This document shows positions 8,142 through 16,898 of a stretch of DNA of 54,442 bases, piece after piece; the first letter of the stretch is position 1, and the number at the start of each line of letters is the position of its first letter. Source of the stretch: Photobacterium alginatilyticum (GTDB lineage Bacteria; Pseudomonadota; Gammaproteobacteria; Enterobacterales; Vibrionaceae). The notes under the pieces were generated by a model. The model was not told the origin of the DNA. It saw only the letters and a list, made by a program, of their open reading frames with translations, and did not search any database. The stretch lies in the NCBI RefSeq assembly GCF_009910675.1, contig NZ_RSEJ01000037.1, forward strand, positions 448-54,889, given 5' to 3'. The translations under genes were made by a program, and so were the position numbers.

Positions 8142-9073
8142 GCAAGCCACTACCTCAGGCCATTTTTTTAATGGGCCCGACCGCATCGGGAAAAACAGAT
8201 TTGGCCATTCGATTGCGCCAACAGTTGCCGGTGGAGTTGATAAGTGTTGATTCAGCCCTTATCTATAAAGAAATGGATATCGGTACAGCCAAGCCAGATG
8301 CGCGGGAACTTTCTCTTGCGCCTCACCGTCTTATCGATATTCGTGATCCAGCGCAAAGTTATTCAGCTGCAGACTTTCGCGCTGATGCACTGAAAGAAAT
8401 GGCTGATATAGTTGCAGCAGGGAGAATTCCTCTGTTGGTTGGTGGTACTATGTTGTACTACAAGGCATTATTGGAAGGCTTGTCGCCATTGCCGGCGGCG
8501 GATCCGGAGATCCGGGCTGAGATTGAGCGAGAGGCCGAAGAGAAAGGCTGGCAGGCATTGCACGAGGAGCTAGTGCGGATAGATCCGGTATCGGGAGCCA
8601 GGATCCACCCTAATGACCCGCAGCGGCTCTCTCGGGCATTGGAAGTTTTCCGTATTTCGGGTAAAACTTTAACAGAGCTGACGAAAACCCAAGGTGAATC
8701 TTTACCATACAAGGTTCACCAATTTGCAATAACACCCAAGGATAGGGCTGTCCTACATCAGAGGATTGAGCAACGTTTTGACAAAATGATTGAAGCAGGT
8801 TTTGAACAGGAAGTTCGTGCTTTGTATGAGCGAGGTGATCTGCATCCAGATCTTCCATCGATACGTTGCGTGGGTTACCGACAGATGTGGGAATACTTGG
8901 ACGGGAAGTGTGATTTGGACGAAGCGGTTTTTCGCGGAATCTGCGCCACCCGTCAATTGGCGAAGCGTCAAATTACCTGGCTTCGTAGCTGGAAAGATTT
9001 GACGTGGTTGGATAGCAGTGATGTGGATAAAGCGTTACAAACAGTCACAAACTCAGTTAGATGTGATGTTTGA
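8138..9073 (+). CDS. miaA: tRNA dimethylallyltransferase MiaA
   Basis: Transfers the dimethylallyl group to A37 of UNN-decoding tRNAs, the first step to ms2i6A. P-loop GPTASGKTDLAIRL near residue 13, DSALIYKEMDIGTAKP, VGGTMLYYKALLEGL and RQLAKRQITWLRSW are typical. 311 residues. The ATG overlaps the mutL stop (ATGA). In E. coli, promoters within miaA serve hfq; here an 85-bp AT-rich gap precedes hfq. Confidence 0.96.
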   Translation: MSKPLPQAIFLMGPTASGKTDLAIRLRQQLPVELISVDSALIYKEMDIGTAKPDARELSLAPHRLIDIRDPAQSYSAADFRADALKEMADIVAAGRIPLLVGGTMLYYKALLEGLSPLPAADPEIRAEIEREAEEKGWQALHEELVRIDPVSGARIHPNDPQRLSRALEVFRISGKTLTELTKTQGESLPYKVHQFAITPKDRAVLHQRIEQRFDKMIEAGFEQEVRALYERGDLHPDLPSIRCVGYRQMWEYLDGKCDLDEAVFRGICATRQLAKRQITWLRSWKDLTWLDSSDVDKALQTVTNSVRCDV

Positions 9074-9158
9074 TTAGCGTGTATACTCTCACTGTTTTGC
9101 GTATTTTTAATTTTGTTCGTTGCTAAATACAACTACAAACAAATAAGGAAAAGAAATA

Positions 9159-9428
9159 ATGGCTAAGGGGCAATCTTTGCAAGACCCGTTTTTGAATGCG
9201 CTGCGTCGTGAAAGAATACCGGTCTCTATCTACCTGGTGAACGGCATCAAACTTCAGGGCCAGATTGAATCATTCGATCAGTTCGTGATCCTTCTTAAAA
9301 ACACTGTTAACCAGATGGTGTACAAGCATGCGATCTCTACAGTGGTTCCGGCTCGTCCAGTGAACCACCATCATGCAGGCGACCGTCCGGCTTCTGCTGA
9401 GCGTTCTCAAGAAAAAACTGAAGAATAA
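9159..9428 (+). CDS. hfq: RNA chaperone Hfq
   Basis: A hexameric Sm-like protein that anneals small RNAs to mRNAs. The Sm core is complete: QDPFLNALRRERIPVSIYLV, the NGIKLQGQIESFDQFVILL strand set and the Sm2 motif YKHAISTVVP. The disordered tail after residue 68 is short (89 residues against 102 in E. coli) and His/Arg/Glu-rich, as in vibrios. An AAGGAAAAG ribosome-binding site precedes the ATG. Confidence 0.98.
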   Translation: MAKGQSLQDPFLNALRRERIPVSIYLVNGIKLQGQIESFDQFVILLKNTVNQMVYKHAISTVVPARPVNHHHAGDRPASAERSQEKTEE

Positions 9429-9456
9429 GAGTATTCTTCGATAAGGAGTTGATTGC

Positions 9457-10746
9457 TTGTTTGACCGTTATGAAGCCGGTGAGCAGGCTATTCTTGTTCA
9501 TATCAACTTCACGCAAGAAGGGGAATGGGAAGACTTAAGCGAATGCGAAATGCTGGTCTCCTCTGCGGGAGTTAATACGCTACGTGTAGTTACAGGTAGT
9601 CGTAAAACTCCCCACCCTAAGTATTACGTGGGAGAAGGTAAAGCACAGGAAATTGCCGAAGCGGTTCGGGCTGAAGAAGCCGAGATCGTGATATTCAACC
9701 ACTCCCTCTCTCCAGCGCAAGAGCGTAATCTGGAGCAGATTTGTAAATGCAGAGTATTAGACCGTACTGGCCTGATCCTGGATATTTTTGCCCAGCGTGC
9801 ACGTACCCATGAGGGTAAACTGCAGGTTGAGCTTGCTCAGTTACGTCATATCTCCACTCGATTGATCCGCGGTTGGACCCACCTTGAACGACAGAAGGGT
9901 GGTATCGGTTTGCGTGGTCCGGGTGAAACCCAGCTGGAAACGGATCGCCGTTTACTACGAGACCGTATCAAAACTATTTTACGTAGATTGGAAAAGGTAT
10001 CGAAGCAGCGCGATCAGGGACGCAGAGCCAGAAATCGGGCTGAAATACCGACCATCTCGCTGGTGGGTTATACCAACGCGGGAAAATCGACGTTGTTTAA
10101 CCGAGTTACAGATGCCGGGGTTTATGCGGCCGACCAGCTGTTTGCGACCTTGGATCCAACCTTGCGCAAGATTGACGTTGCCGATGTCGGCACATCGATT
10201 CTGGCCGATACGGTTGGATTTATTCGCCACTTGCCCCATGACCTGGTGGCTGCGTTTAAGGCAACATTGAAAGAAACCCAGGATGCAAGTTTGCTGTTGC
10301 ATGTGGTGGATGCCAGTGACGAGCGTTTTCGCGAAAACATTGATGCGGTGAACAATGTGCTCGATGAAATCGATGCCGGAGAGGTCCCTGTCCTGATTGT
10401 GATGAACAAGATCGACAATCTGGAAGGTGCTGAGCCGCGTATTGAGCGAGACGAAGACGGGATCCCCCGTCGGGTTTGGGTTTCGGCGATTGAAGGACAG
10501 GGCATAGACCTGTTGTTCGAGGCGCTGACTGAACGTTTGTCTGGCGCTATGGTGAAACATACGCTGTGTCTGCCGCCACATTTGATTGGCCGCTACCGCA
10601 GTAAGTTTTACCAGCTTGGGTGTATTTTGCACGAAGAATATGAGTCTGATGGCAGCCTGACGATTGATATTCGATTACCGTTGGCTGAGTGGTCTCGGTT
10701 ACAAAAAAGAGAAAGTACTTCGTTAGATGACTTTATCGTTGCTTAA
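9457..10746 (+). CDS. hflX: Ribosome-associated GTPase HflX
   Basis: A GTPase that splits stalled or heat-damaged 70S ribosomes. The N-terminal HflX domain is followed by the linker motif GGIGLRGPGETQLETDRRLL (about residues 150-170) and the G domain: G1 GYTNAGKSTLFNRV, G3 DTVGFIRHLP, G4 NKID. The start is TTG at 9457, with AAGGAG 8 nt upstream; MFDRYEAGEQAILVHI is the conserved N-terminus, so the rare start codon looks genuine. It sits 28 nt after hfq, in the usual hfq-hflX-hflK-hflC order. Confidence 0.96.
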   Translation: MFDRYEAGEQAILVHINFTQEGEWEDLSECEMLVSSAGVNTLRVVTGSRKTPHPKYYVGEGKAQEIAEAVRAEEAEIVIFNHSLSPAQERNLEQICKCRVLDRTGLILDIFAQRARTHEGKLQVELAQLRHISTRLIRGWTHLERQKGGIGLRGPGETQLETDRRLLRDRIKTILRRLEKVSKQRDQGRRARNRAEIPTISLVGYTNAGKSTLFNRVTDAGVYAADQLFATLDPTLRKIDVADVGTSILADTVGFIRHLPHDLVAAFKATLKETQDASLLLHVVDASDERFRENIDAVNNVLDEIDAGEVPVLIVMNKIDNLEGAEPRIERDEDGIPRRVWVSAIEGQGIDLLFEALTERLSGAMVKHTLCLPPHLIGRYRSKFYQLGCILHEEYESDGSLTIDIRLPLAEWSRLQKRESTSLDDFIVA

Positions 10747-10803
10747 TGGACTGCTAGAGTAATAAGAAAAACTGTCGTCATATCATATTGATGGAGTTCT
10801 ATA

Positions 10804-11964
10804 ATGGCGTGGAATGAGCCTGGTAACAACGGCGGCCGTGATAAAGACCCTTGGGGGAATAATAATCGCGGCGGGCGTGATCAAGGTCCACCGGATCTCG
10901 ATGAAGTTTTTTCAAAACTAAGTCGTAAGTTCGGTGGCATTTTGGGGAATAAGAAAGGGCCTTCGGCTGGTGGCAGTGCTGCCGGTCTAGGGGCGATTGC
11001 AGTACTTGCGACTGCAGTATGGGGATTCTCGGGTTTCTATACCATTGGTGAAGCGGAACGAGGCGTAGTACTGCGTTTTGGTAAGTTTTACGAGATGGTT
11101 GATCCGGGTCTGAACTGGAAGCCGACGTTTATTGACGAAGTGACACCGGTCAACGTTCAGGCTATCCGTTCTCTGCGTAGCTCCGGCCTTATGCTGACCA
11201 AAGACGAAAACGTACTGAAAGTTGAAATGGATGTTCAGTACCGTGTGTCAGATGCCAACAAGTACCTGTTTAGCGTGACCAACGCCGATGACAGTCTGCG
11301 TCAGGCTACCGATTCAGCACTGCGTGCGGTAATTGGTGACTCGGCGATGGATGAGGCATTGACGACGGGCCGTCAGACTATTCGTGCCAACACCCAGGAA
11401 GCGATCGACAAGATTATCCAGACCTATGATATGGGTATCTTCGTTGTCGATGTGAACTTCCAGTCAGCGCGTCCGCCGGAAGCGGTAAAAGATGCGTTTG
11501 ATGACGCTATCGCCGCGCGAGAAGATGAAGAGCGTTTCGTGCGTGAAGCCGAGGCTTACAGCAATGATATCTTGCCGAAAGCAACCGGTCGTGCGGAGCG
11601 TCTGAAGAAAGAAGCCGAAGGTTATTCTGAGAAGGCCATCAACGGTGCGCTCGGTGAAGTGGCACAGTTTGAGAAGCTACTTCCAGAGTACCAGGCTGCC
11701 CAGGAAGTAACCCGTAACCGTCTGTATCTGGAAACGATGGAACGCGTATACGGCAATACCAGCAAGGTCATGGTTGATTCTAACTCCAGCGGCAACTTGT
11801 TGTACCTGCCGCTAGACAAACTGATTAACCCGTCTGAGCAGGGCAGCAAGCCTAAGAGCAGCACATCAAGCGGCTCCTACGGTATTGAGCTTGAGAAAGT
11901 TGAAACAACAGCCCCTGTATCCACGGCTCCGCGTGGCGATACTGGCCGTCAAGGGAGATATTAA
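10804..11964 (+). CDS. hflK: FtsH protease modulator subunit HflK
   Basis: An SPFH/prohibitin-family inner-membrane protein that assembles with HflC into a large periplasmic cage around FtsH. The N-terminal tail is Gly/Asn/Asp-rich. One membrane segment follows (GLGAIAVLATAVWGFSGFYT, about residues 60-80), then the SPFH domain beginning TIGEAERGVVLRFGKF, a charged coiled coil (about 235-290) and a Ser/Thr-rich end. hflC follows after 2 nt, implying coupled translation of the two subunits. Confidence 0.96.
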   Translation: MAWNEPGNNGGRDKDPWGNNNRGGRDQGPPDLDEVFSKLSRKFGGILGNKKGPSAGGSAAGLGAIAVLATAVWGFSGFYTIGEAERGVVLRFGKFYEMVDPGLNWKPTFIDEVTPVNVQAIRSLRSSGLMLTKDENVLKVEMDVQYRVSDANKYLFSVTNADDSLRQATDSALRAVIGDSAMDEALTTGRQTIRANTQEAIDKIIQTYDMGIFVVDVNFQSARPPEAVKDAFDDAIAAREDEERFVREAEAYSNDILPKATGRAERLKKEAEGYSEKAINGALGEVAQFEKLLPEYQAAQEVTRNRLYLETMERVYGNTSKVMVDSNSSGNLLYLPLDKLINPSEQGSKPKSSTSSGSYGIELEKVETTAPVSTAPRGDTGRQGRY

Positions 11965-11966
11965 TT

Positions 11967-12962
11967 ATGCGTAAGTTAATGATCCCAGTGATTGTCATCT
12001 TTATTGCTGCGCTGCTGATGTCGATGTTCATCGTACAGGAAGGCGAGCGCGGTATTGTGGTTCGGTTTGGCCGGATCCTGAAAGACAACAATACTGAAAT
12101 TGCACGTATTTACGAACCGGGTCTGCACTTCAAGGTGCCGGTATTCGACCGTGTCCGTATGCTTGATGCCCGTATCCAGACTATGGATGACCAGGCCGAC
12201 CGTTTCGTCACGTCAGAGAAAAAAGACGTGATCATCGATACCTATGTCAAATGGCGTATCGAAGATTTCGGTCAGTACTACCTGACGACCGGTGGCGGTG
12301 ATGCTTCAACGGCAGAAGCGCTACTGAAACGTAAAGTGGTTGATAGCCTGCGTTCTGAAATTGGTTCGCGCGAGATCAAGCAAATCGTTTCTGGTCCGGA
12401 TCGCGGCAAGCTGAGCGATGAGAATGCACCGACAGCCGAAGATGATGCTCCAGCAACGGACATCGTCGCGGAAGTGGCTCCTCGCAAAGAGGTGGAAGGC
12501 CAGCGTGATCAAATCATGGCTAATGTACTGGCTGACATCAAGATAAGCGCAATGAAAGACTTGGGTGTTGAAGTGGTTGACTTCCGTATGAAGAAAATCA
12601 ACCTGCCTGATGAAATCAGTGAGTCTATTTACCGTCGTATGCGGGCCGAGCGTGAGTCTGTCGCGCGTAAGCACCGCTCTCAAGGCCGTGAGAAAGCAGA
12701 AGTTATCCGCGCCCAGTCTGAGCTGGAAGTGGCGAAAATCCTGGCTGATGCTGACCGTCAGGCACGTGTAGTGCGCGGTACGGCTGATGCGAAAACGGCT
12801 GAGATTTACTCTTCAGCGTTTAACAAGGATCCGGAGTTCTATAACTTCCTGCGTTCTTTGAAAGCGTATGAGAACAGCTTCAACTCGAAGAACGATATCT
12901 TGGTGGTTGATCCAAGTACCGACTTCTTCAAGTACATGAAAGAATCAAGCGGCACTAACTAA
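11967..12962 (+). CDS. hflC: FtsH protease modulator subunit HflC
   Basis: Partner of HflK in the HflKC complex. An N-terminal signal anchor (MIPVIVIFIAALLMSMFIV) leads into an SPFH domain (VQEGERGIVVRFGRI) and a long helical region (EISESIYRRMRAERESVARK to DADRQARVVRGTADAKT). 331 residues, close to the E. coli protein. An acidic, Ala/Pro-rich insertion near residues 150-175 (DENAPTAEDDAPATD) is the most variable part. An intrinsic terminator follows. Confidence 0.96.
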   Translation: MRKLMIPVIVIFIAALLMSMFIVQEGERGIVVRFGRILKDNNTEIARIYEPGLHFKVPVFDRVRMLDARIQTMDDQADRFVTSEKKDVIIDTYVKWRIEDFGQYYLTTGGGDASTAEALLKRKVVDSLRSEIGSREIKQIVSGPDRGKLSDENAPTAEDDAPATDIVAEVAPRKEVEGQRDQIMANVLADIKISAMKDLGVEVVDFRMKKINLPDEISESIYRRMRAERESVARKHRSQGREKAEVIRAQSELEVAKILADADRQARVVRGTADAKTAEIYSSAFNKDPEFYNFLRSLKAYENSFNSKNDILVVDPSTDFFKYMKESSGTN

Positions 12963-12980
12963 GCCGATACAGATAAGCAG

Positions 12981-13012
12981 AAAGACAAGGCCTCGGCCTT
13001 GTCTTTTTTTTT
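12981..13012 (+). terminator. Terminator of the nnr-to-hflC run
   Basis: A stem of 11 bp (AAAGACAAGGC / GCCTTGTCTTT) around CTCG, followed by a run of eight T. It begins 18 nt after the hflC stop and separates hflC from yjeT. Confidence 0.93.
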
Positions 13013-13073
13013 GCCGTTATATCATAATCAGCGGCTCCCCGTTGGAGCAGTATGCAACGTTAAGGTAGTGAAT

Positions 13074-13268
13074 ATGAGTAAAGCAATTTGGTTGGCTTTG
13101 GGGTTAGTGTTGGTTTTTGAAGGGCTTGGACCGTTACTGGCTCCAAGAGGGTGGCGAGAGATGGTTAGTCAGCTGAGCCAGCAAAATGACAACACCCTGC
13201 GTCGGATCGGCGGCTGTCTGGTTGTCGCCGGCAGTGTGATTGCCTACATGATGTACACTAGTATGTAA
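13074..13268 (+). CDS. yjeT: YjeT-family small membrane protein (DUF2065)
   Basis: 64 residues, two hydrophobic helices (IWLALGLVLVFEGLGPLL near the start, RIGGCLVVAGSVIAYMM near the end) joined by a short basic loop (APRGWREMVSQLSQQ). It matches E. coli YjeT in sequence pattern and in position between hflC and purA. The function is unknown. The ATG at 13074 gives the family N-terminus (MSKAIWLALGL). The frame continues upstream to 12999, but that extension runs through the hflC terminator and is not credible. Confidence 0.88.
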   Translation: MSKAIWLALGLVLVFEGLGPLLAPRGWREMVSQLSQQNDNTLRRIGGCLVVAGSVIAYMMYTSM

Positions 13269-13331
13269 ATCGCCCTAGCATGCAACCGTGACAGTGTTCT
13301 TGCAGAAATAGCCGCTACGGTTAAAAAATGA

Positions 13332-13360
13332 CTGCAAGGCGCTCTTTAAGGTGCTAGAAT
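13332..13360 (+). promoter_or_regulatory. Possible purA promoter
   Basis: TAGAAT at 13355-13360 is a good -10 hexamer 30 bp before the purA ATG. The -35 (CTGCAA, 17-nt spacer) is poor, so this is a tentative assignment. I see no clear PurR box. Confidence 0.4.
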
Positions 13361-13390
13361 CCCTTTTTAACTACTGATAGACGAAGAAAG

Positions 13391-14707
13391 ATGGCAAATA
13401 ATGTAGTCGTTCTTGGCACCCAATGGGGTGACGAAGGTAAGGGTAAGATCGTTGATCTTTTGACCGAAGATGCAAAGTATGTAGTCCGCTACCAAGGTGG
13501 CCACAATGCAGGTCACACTCTTGTCATTGACGGTGAAAAAACTGTCCTTCACCTGATCCCATCAGGTATCCTGCGTGACAACGTTAAATGCATCATCGGT
13601 AACGGTGTTGTACTTTCTCCAGATGCACTGATGAAAGAAATGGGCCCGCTAGAAGAGCGTGGTATTCCTGTTCGTGAACGTCTGTTCCTGTCAGAAGCTT
13701 GTCCGCTAATCCTTCCTTACCACATCGCACTTGACCAAGCTCGTGAAATCGCTCGCGGTAAAAAAGCGATTGGTACGACGGGTCGTGGTATCGGTCCAGC
13801 TTACGAAGATAAAGTTGCTCGTCGCGGTCTGCGTGTTGGCGATCTGTTCGACAAAGAAGCCTTTGCCGAGAAGCTTAAAGAAGTTATGGCTTACCACAAC
13901 TTCCAGCTTGAGCATTACTACAATGCCGAGCCAGTAAGCTACGAAGAAGTACTTGAAACTATCATGGGTCAGGCTGACGTACTGACTGCGATGGTTATCG
14001 ATGTGACTAAAGAGCTTGACGATGCGCGTCTGCGTGGCGACAAGATCATGTTCGAAGGTGCTCAAGGTACGCTGCTGGACATCGACCACGGTACTTACCC
14101 GTATGTAACCTCTTCTAACACAACTGCTGGTGGTGTTGCTGCAGGTTCTGGCTTTGGTCCTCGTCACCTGGGTTACATCCTGGGTATCGCGAAAGCATAC
14201 TGCACACGTGTTGGTGCAGGTCCATTCCCGACTGAGCTATACGACGGTCAGGATAAGCAAGACCCAGTTGGTAAGCATCTAGGTGAAGTTGGTAACGAGT
14301 TTGGTGCAACGACAGGTCGTCTACGTCGTACTGGTTGGTTTGATGCGGTGGCTATGCGTCGTGCTATTCAGATCAACTCAATCTCAGGTTTCTGCCTAAC
14401 CAAGCTAGACGTATTGGATGGCCTGAAAGAAATCAAGATCTGTACTGGTTACAAGACTAAAGATGGCGAGCTTCTGGAAGTATCTCCAATGGCGGCTGAC
14501 GCTTACGAAGATCTAGAGCTGATCTACGAAACTATGCCTGGTTGGTCTGAAAACACATTTGGTGCTAAGTCACTGGATGCGCTTCCACAGGCGGCTCTTG
14601 ATTATATCGCGCGTATCGAAGAGCTAACGGGTGTGCCAATCGACATTATCTCGACTGGTCCTGACCGTAACGAAACTATCATCAAGGTTCACCCATACGG
14701 TGAATAA
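13391..14707 (+). CDS. purA: Adenylosuccinate synthetase PurA
   Basis: Joins IMP and aspartate using GTP, the first committed step from IMP to AMP. Motifs: GDEGKGKIVDLL near residue 12, the IMP/GTP loop GGHNAGHTLVIDGEK near 39, GTTGRGIGPAYEDK near 126, FEGAQGTLLDIDHGTYPYVTSSN near 222 and TTTGRLRRTGWFD-type sequence near 300. 438 residues, slightly longer than E. coli (432). Codon choice looks optimised for high expression. Flanked by its own promoter region and a strong terminator, so probably monocistronic. Confidence 0.98.
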   Translation: MANNVVVLGTQWGDEGKGKIVDLLTEDAKYVVRYQGGHNAGHTLVIDGEKTVLHLIPSGILRDNVKCIIGNGVVLSPDALMKEMGPLEERGIPVRERLFLSEACPLILPYHIALDQAREIARGKKAIGTTGRGIGPAYEDKVARRGLRVGDLFDKEAFAEKLKEVMAYHNFQLEHYYNAEPVSYEEVLETIMGQADVLTAMVIDVTKELDDARLRGDKIMFEGAQGTLLDIDHGTYPYVTSSNTTAGGVAAGSGFGPRHLGYILGIAKAYCTRVGAGPFPTELYDGQDKQDPVGKHLGEVGNEFGATTGRLRRTGWFDAVAMRRAIQINSISGFCLTKLDVLDGLKEIKICTGYKTKDGELLEVSPMAADAYEDLELIYETMPGWSENTFGAKSLDALPQAALDYIARIEELTGVPIDIISTGPDRNETIIKVHPYGE

Positions 14708-14733
14708 TCATCGCTTCTGATGATCGGATGGAT

Positions 14734-14762
14734 AAAAACCAACCCTGAGGGTTGGTTTTTTT
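14734..14762 (+). terminator. purA terminator
   Basis: A stem AAAAACCAACCC / GGGTTGGTTTTT around TGA, ending in a T-run. It begins 27 nt after the purA stop. Confidence 0.93.
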
Positions 14763-14868
14763 ATACCTGCGGGTTGGGGGAACGATGATACTCGCCGACT
14801 GTGGATCTTGCTCCCAATATTCGCCGCTACCGGTTGCGTCAATTTTCCTACTGTGTAAAGAATTCAAG

Positions 14869-14889
14869 CGGCAAAAAATTGCCGTTTTT
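14869..14889 (+). terminator. Second terminator-like hairpin between purA and motX
   Basis: CGGCAA / TTGCCG around AAAA, followed by five T. It lies 107 bp after the purA terminator and just before the motX promoter. It may insulate motX from read-through or end an unrecognised short transcript in 14763-14868. Confidence 0.6.
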
Positions 14890-14902
14890 CTGATAAAGAG
14901 GT

Positions 14903-14929
14903 TAAAGTCTGACTGACTTTTGCCGATAA
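14903..14929 (+). promoter_or_regulatory. Sigma-28 (FliA) promoter of motX
   Basis: TAAAGTCT (-35; consensus TAAAGTTT), an exact 11-nt spacer, and GCCGATAA (-10; perfect). The predicted transcript starts about 22 nt before the motX ATG. Late flagellar (class 4 in vibrios) motor genes are known to be FliA-dependent. Confidence 0.9.
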
Positions 14930-14958
14930 GGTATCTACGGTTCAACAGAGACTAGTAA

Positions 14959-15585
14959 ATGAAACTGCAAGCCCTGCTTCTTTCCACATTGCTGACAGCG
15001 ACACCCGCCTATGCATTAGAAGATGTAGGTGAGGCAGTTCCCGTGTATACCGAGTCAGATCTGATCCGTATGTTTGACGCCAACAGCCATCTTCAGCAGG
15101 TAAAAGCCGATGATTGTCAGTTGCTTCAGGATATTGAAGCACGTGCGGTCCGGGTTGAATCTCCGGCTTACCAGTTCTTATATGGTGACATGCTGGCATG
15201 GGGTGTTTGCGTTGATCGTGATGTCGAGACGGGCATCTATTACATGCAGTCTGCAGCTCACCAGGGATCACCGGCAGCACTGGAGCAGTTGGGTCGCTAC
15301 TACGCGACGGGAACGCTGGTTCAGCAAGATCGGGAGCGAGCGATTCCTTACTTGCGTGAAGCGGCATCCATGGGCAATGTCGATGCCCGTATTCAGTTAG
15401 CCGAATTGTTGCTCAGTAACTACGGCAGCCCGCTGGATTTCGAGGATGCCTATCGCTGGCTCTATAACACGGTGACGGCTAGCCGTAAGACCCACAGTAA
15501 GATCACAAGTTTACGCCGTAGCCTGGAAAACCGCATGCCAGGCAATGTGATTGCGCGGGCGAAGCGTCGCGATACCTTCTGGTAG
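14959..15585 (+). CDS. motX: Sodium-driven flagellar motor protein MotX
   Basis: A periplasmic component of the vibrio polar flagellar T-ring. With MotY it recruits the PomA/PomB sodium-channel stator around the motor. A signal peptide (MKLQALLLSTLLTATPAYA) precedes a mature protein of Sel1-like repeats (about residues 68-170: YGDMLAWGVCVDRDVETGIYY, AALEQLGRYYATGTLVQQD, DARIQLAELL). Two cysteines, C53 and C84, match the conserved pair of MotX. The C-terminus MPGNVIARAKRRDTFW is highly characteristic. 208 residues, as in Vibrio. Driven by its own FliA promoter. It implies a sodium-driven polar flagellum; the other flagellar genes lie elsewhere. Confidence 0.95.
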   Translation: MKLQALLLSTLLTATPAYALEDVGEAVPVYTESDLIRMFDANSHLQQVKADDCQLLQDIEARAVRVESPAYQFLYGDMLAWGVCVDRDVETGIYYMQSAAHQGSPAALEQLGRYYATGTLVQQDRERAIPYLREAASMGNVDARIQLAELLLSNYGSPLDFEDAYRWLYNTVTASRKTHSKITSLRRSLENRMPGNVIARAKRRDTFW

Positions 15586-15611
15586 AGCTGCGTTATTATG
15601 ATGAACATATG

Positions 15612-15638
15612 AAAGAGAGGCCCTTGGGCCTCTCTTTT
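15612..15638 (+). terminator. motX terminator, possibly shared with hmp
   Basis: AAAGAGAGGCCC / GGGCCTCTCTTTT around TT, 26 nt after motX and 26 nt beyond the convergent hmp stop. The T-run is short on both strands, four on the plus and three on the minus. Confidence 0.75.
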
Positions 15639-15664
15639 CGTATCCGCGCTTGCTCTTGCGTACC

Positions 15665-16849
15665 TTACAGCACTTTATGAGGGCCGAAGCATTCGTAGTG
15701 AATACGATCTTCACTGATCCCCATGTTGATCAACTGCTTGCCGATATGCTGCATAAAGCCGACCGGTCCGCAGAAATAGTAATGCATCCCCGGTGTTGTC
15801 AGTTTGTCTTTAAGGCTACCCAGATCCATCAGGCCCTGATGCTGGTAGTCTTCTGCTGGCAGGTCAGATGCAAGTGGCTCGCGATACCAGGTGTTGATGG
15901 AAATATGCTCGTGCTGGTCGGCGATGGTACGCACCTGTTCTTTGAAGGCGTGCTGGGCGCCGTTTTCGGCCGCGTGCAGCCAGTGCACCTCGGCCTGATG
16001 ACCGGTGAGGGTTTCTAGCATTGACAGCGTCGGCGTCAGGCCGACACCGGCTGAAATCAGGGCGACAGGCGTTGTCGGTTCAACCTCCAGGAAGAAGTCT
16101 CCGGCGGGAGCGGTAAGTGCAACTTTGTCGCCAACGACAAGGGTATCGTGCAGGTAGCCAGAAACCTTGCCGCCGTCTTCACGCTTGACGGAGATACGGT
16201 AGCTGTCTTGGGATGGTGCGCTCGACAGGCTGTACTGGCGGATCTCCTGGAACTCGAACTCGTCAGGCTTGAGGTAAATCCCCAGATATTGTCCCGGCTT
16301 GAAGGGAGCTACAGGGCCGCCATCGACCGGCTTGAAGGTGAAGCTGGTGATCACATCGCTTTCTTGGCGCTTGTCGACAACTTCAAACTGACGGGTACCG
16401 CGCCAGCCTCCGCTTTTGCTTTCGTTCTCCTGATAGATTTCTTCTTCGCGTTTGATGAAGACATCTGCCAGCACGCCGTAAGCTTCGCCCCAGGCATCGA
16501 GAACCTCCTGGCCCGGCGAGAGTAGCTCGTCGATGGTCGCCAGCAAGTGGCCGCCGACAATCGCGTATTGCTCGGCAGTGATCATAAAGCTGGTGTGCTT
16601 GTGGGCAATTTTCTCGACGGCCGGCAACAAAGCCGCCAGATTGTCGATGTTGTTGGCGTAACCGCAGATAGCGTTGAACAGGGCTTCGCGCTGATCGCCG
16701 TTTCGCTGATTACTCATATTGAAAATATCTTTCAGCTCAGGGTTATGGCTGAACATTCGCTGGTAGAAATGGGCCGTGAGCGACGGACCGGTTTGGGCAA
16801 GCAACGGAGCAGTTGCTTTAACTGTATCGATGGTTTTTTGACTTATCAT
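15665..16849 (-). CDS. hmp: Flavohemoprotein Hmp, nitric oxide dioxygenase
   Basis: Converts nitric oxide and O2 to nitrate using NAD(P)H, FAD and haem; the main aerobic NO detoxifier. Globin domain, about residues 1-140 (ATAPLLAQTGPSLTAHFYQRMF; proximal-His region IAHKHTSFMI near 85). FAD domain, about 150-255 (RQYSLSSAP). NAD domain (SAGVGLTPTLSMLETL near 270, YFCGPVGFM, HYECFGPH at the end). 394 residues against 396 in E. coli. Divergent from nsrR; two NsrR-like operators lie between the two genes. Confidence 0.96.
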   Translation of the reverse strand: MISQKTIDTVKATAPLLAQTGPSLTAHFYQRMFSHNPELKDIFNMSNQRNGDQREALFNAICGYANNIDNLAALLPAVEKIAHKHTSFMITAEQYAIVGGHLLATIDELLSPGQEVLDAWGEAYGVLADVFIKREEEIYQENESKSGGWRGTRQFEVVDKRQESDVITSFTFKPVDGGPVAPFKPGQYLGIYLKPDEFEFQEIRQYSLSSAPSQDSYRISVKREDGGKVSGYLHDTLVVGDKVALTAPAGDFFLEVEPTTPVALISAGVGLTPTLSMLETLTGHQAEVHWLHAAENGAQHAFKEQVRTIADQHEHISINTWYREPLASDLPAEDYQHQGLMDLGSLKDKLTTPGMHYYFCGPVGFMQHIGKQLINMGISEDRIHYECFGPHKVL

Positions 16850-16873
16850 GACTTATTTTACTTTCTCACATTA

Positions 16874-16896
16874 AAGTTATATTTATAATGCATCTT
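16874..16896. promoter_or_regulatory. NsrR operator 1 (hmp side)
   Basis: A 23-bp 11-1-11 inverted repeat, AAGTTATATTT-A-TAATGCATCTT. Against the known AAGATGCATTT-N-AAATGCATCTT pattern the right half matches 10 of 11 and the left half 8 of 11. It lies 25 bp upstream of hmp. Confidence 0.8.
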
Positions 16897-16898
16897 AT

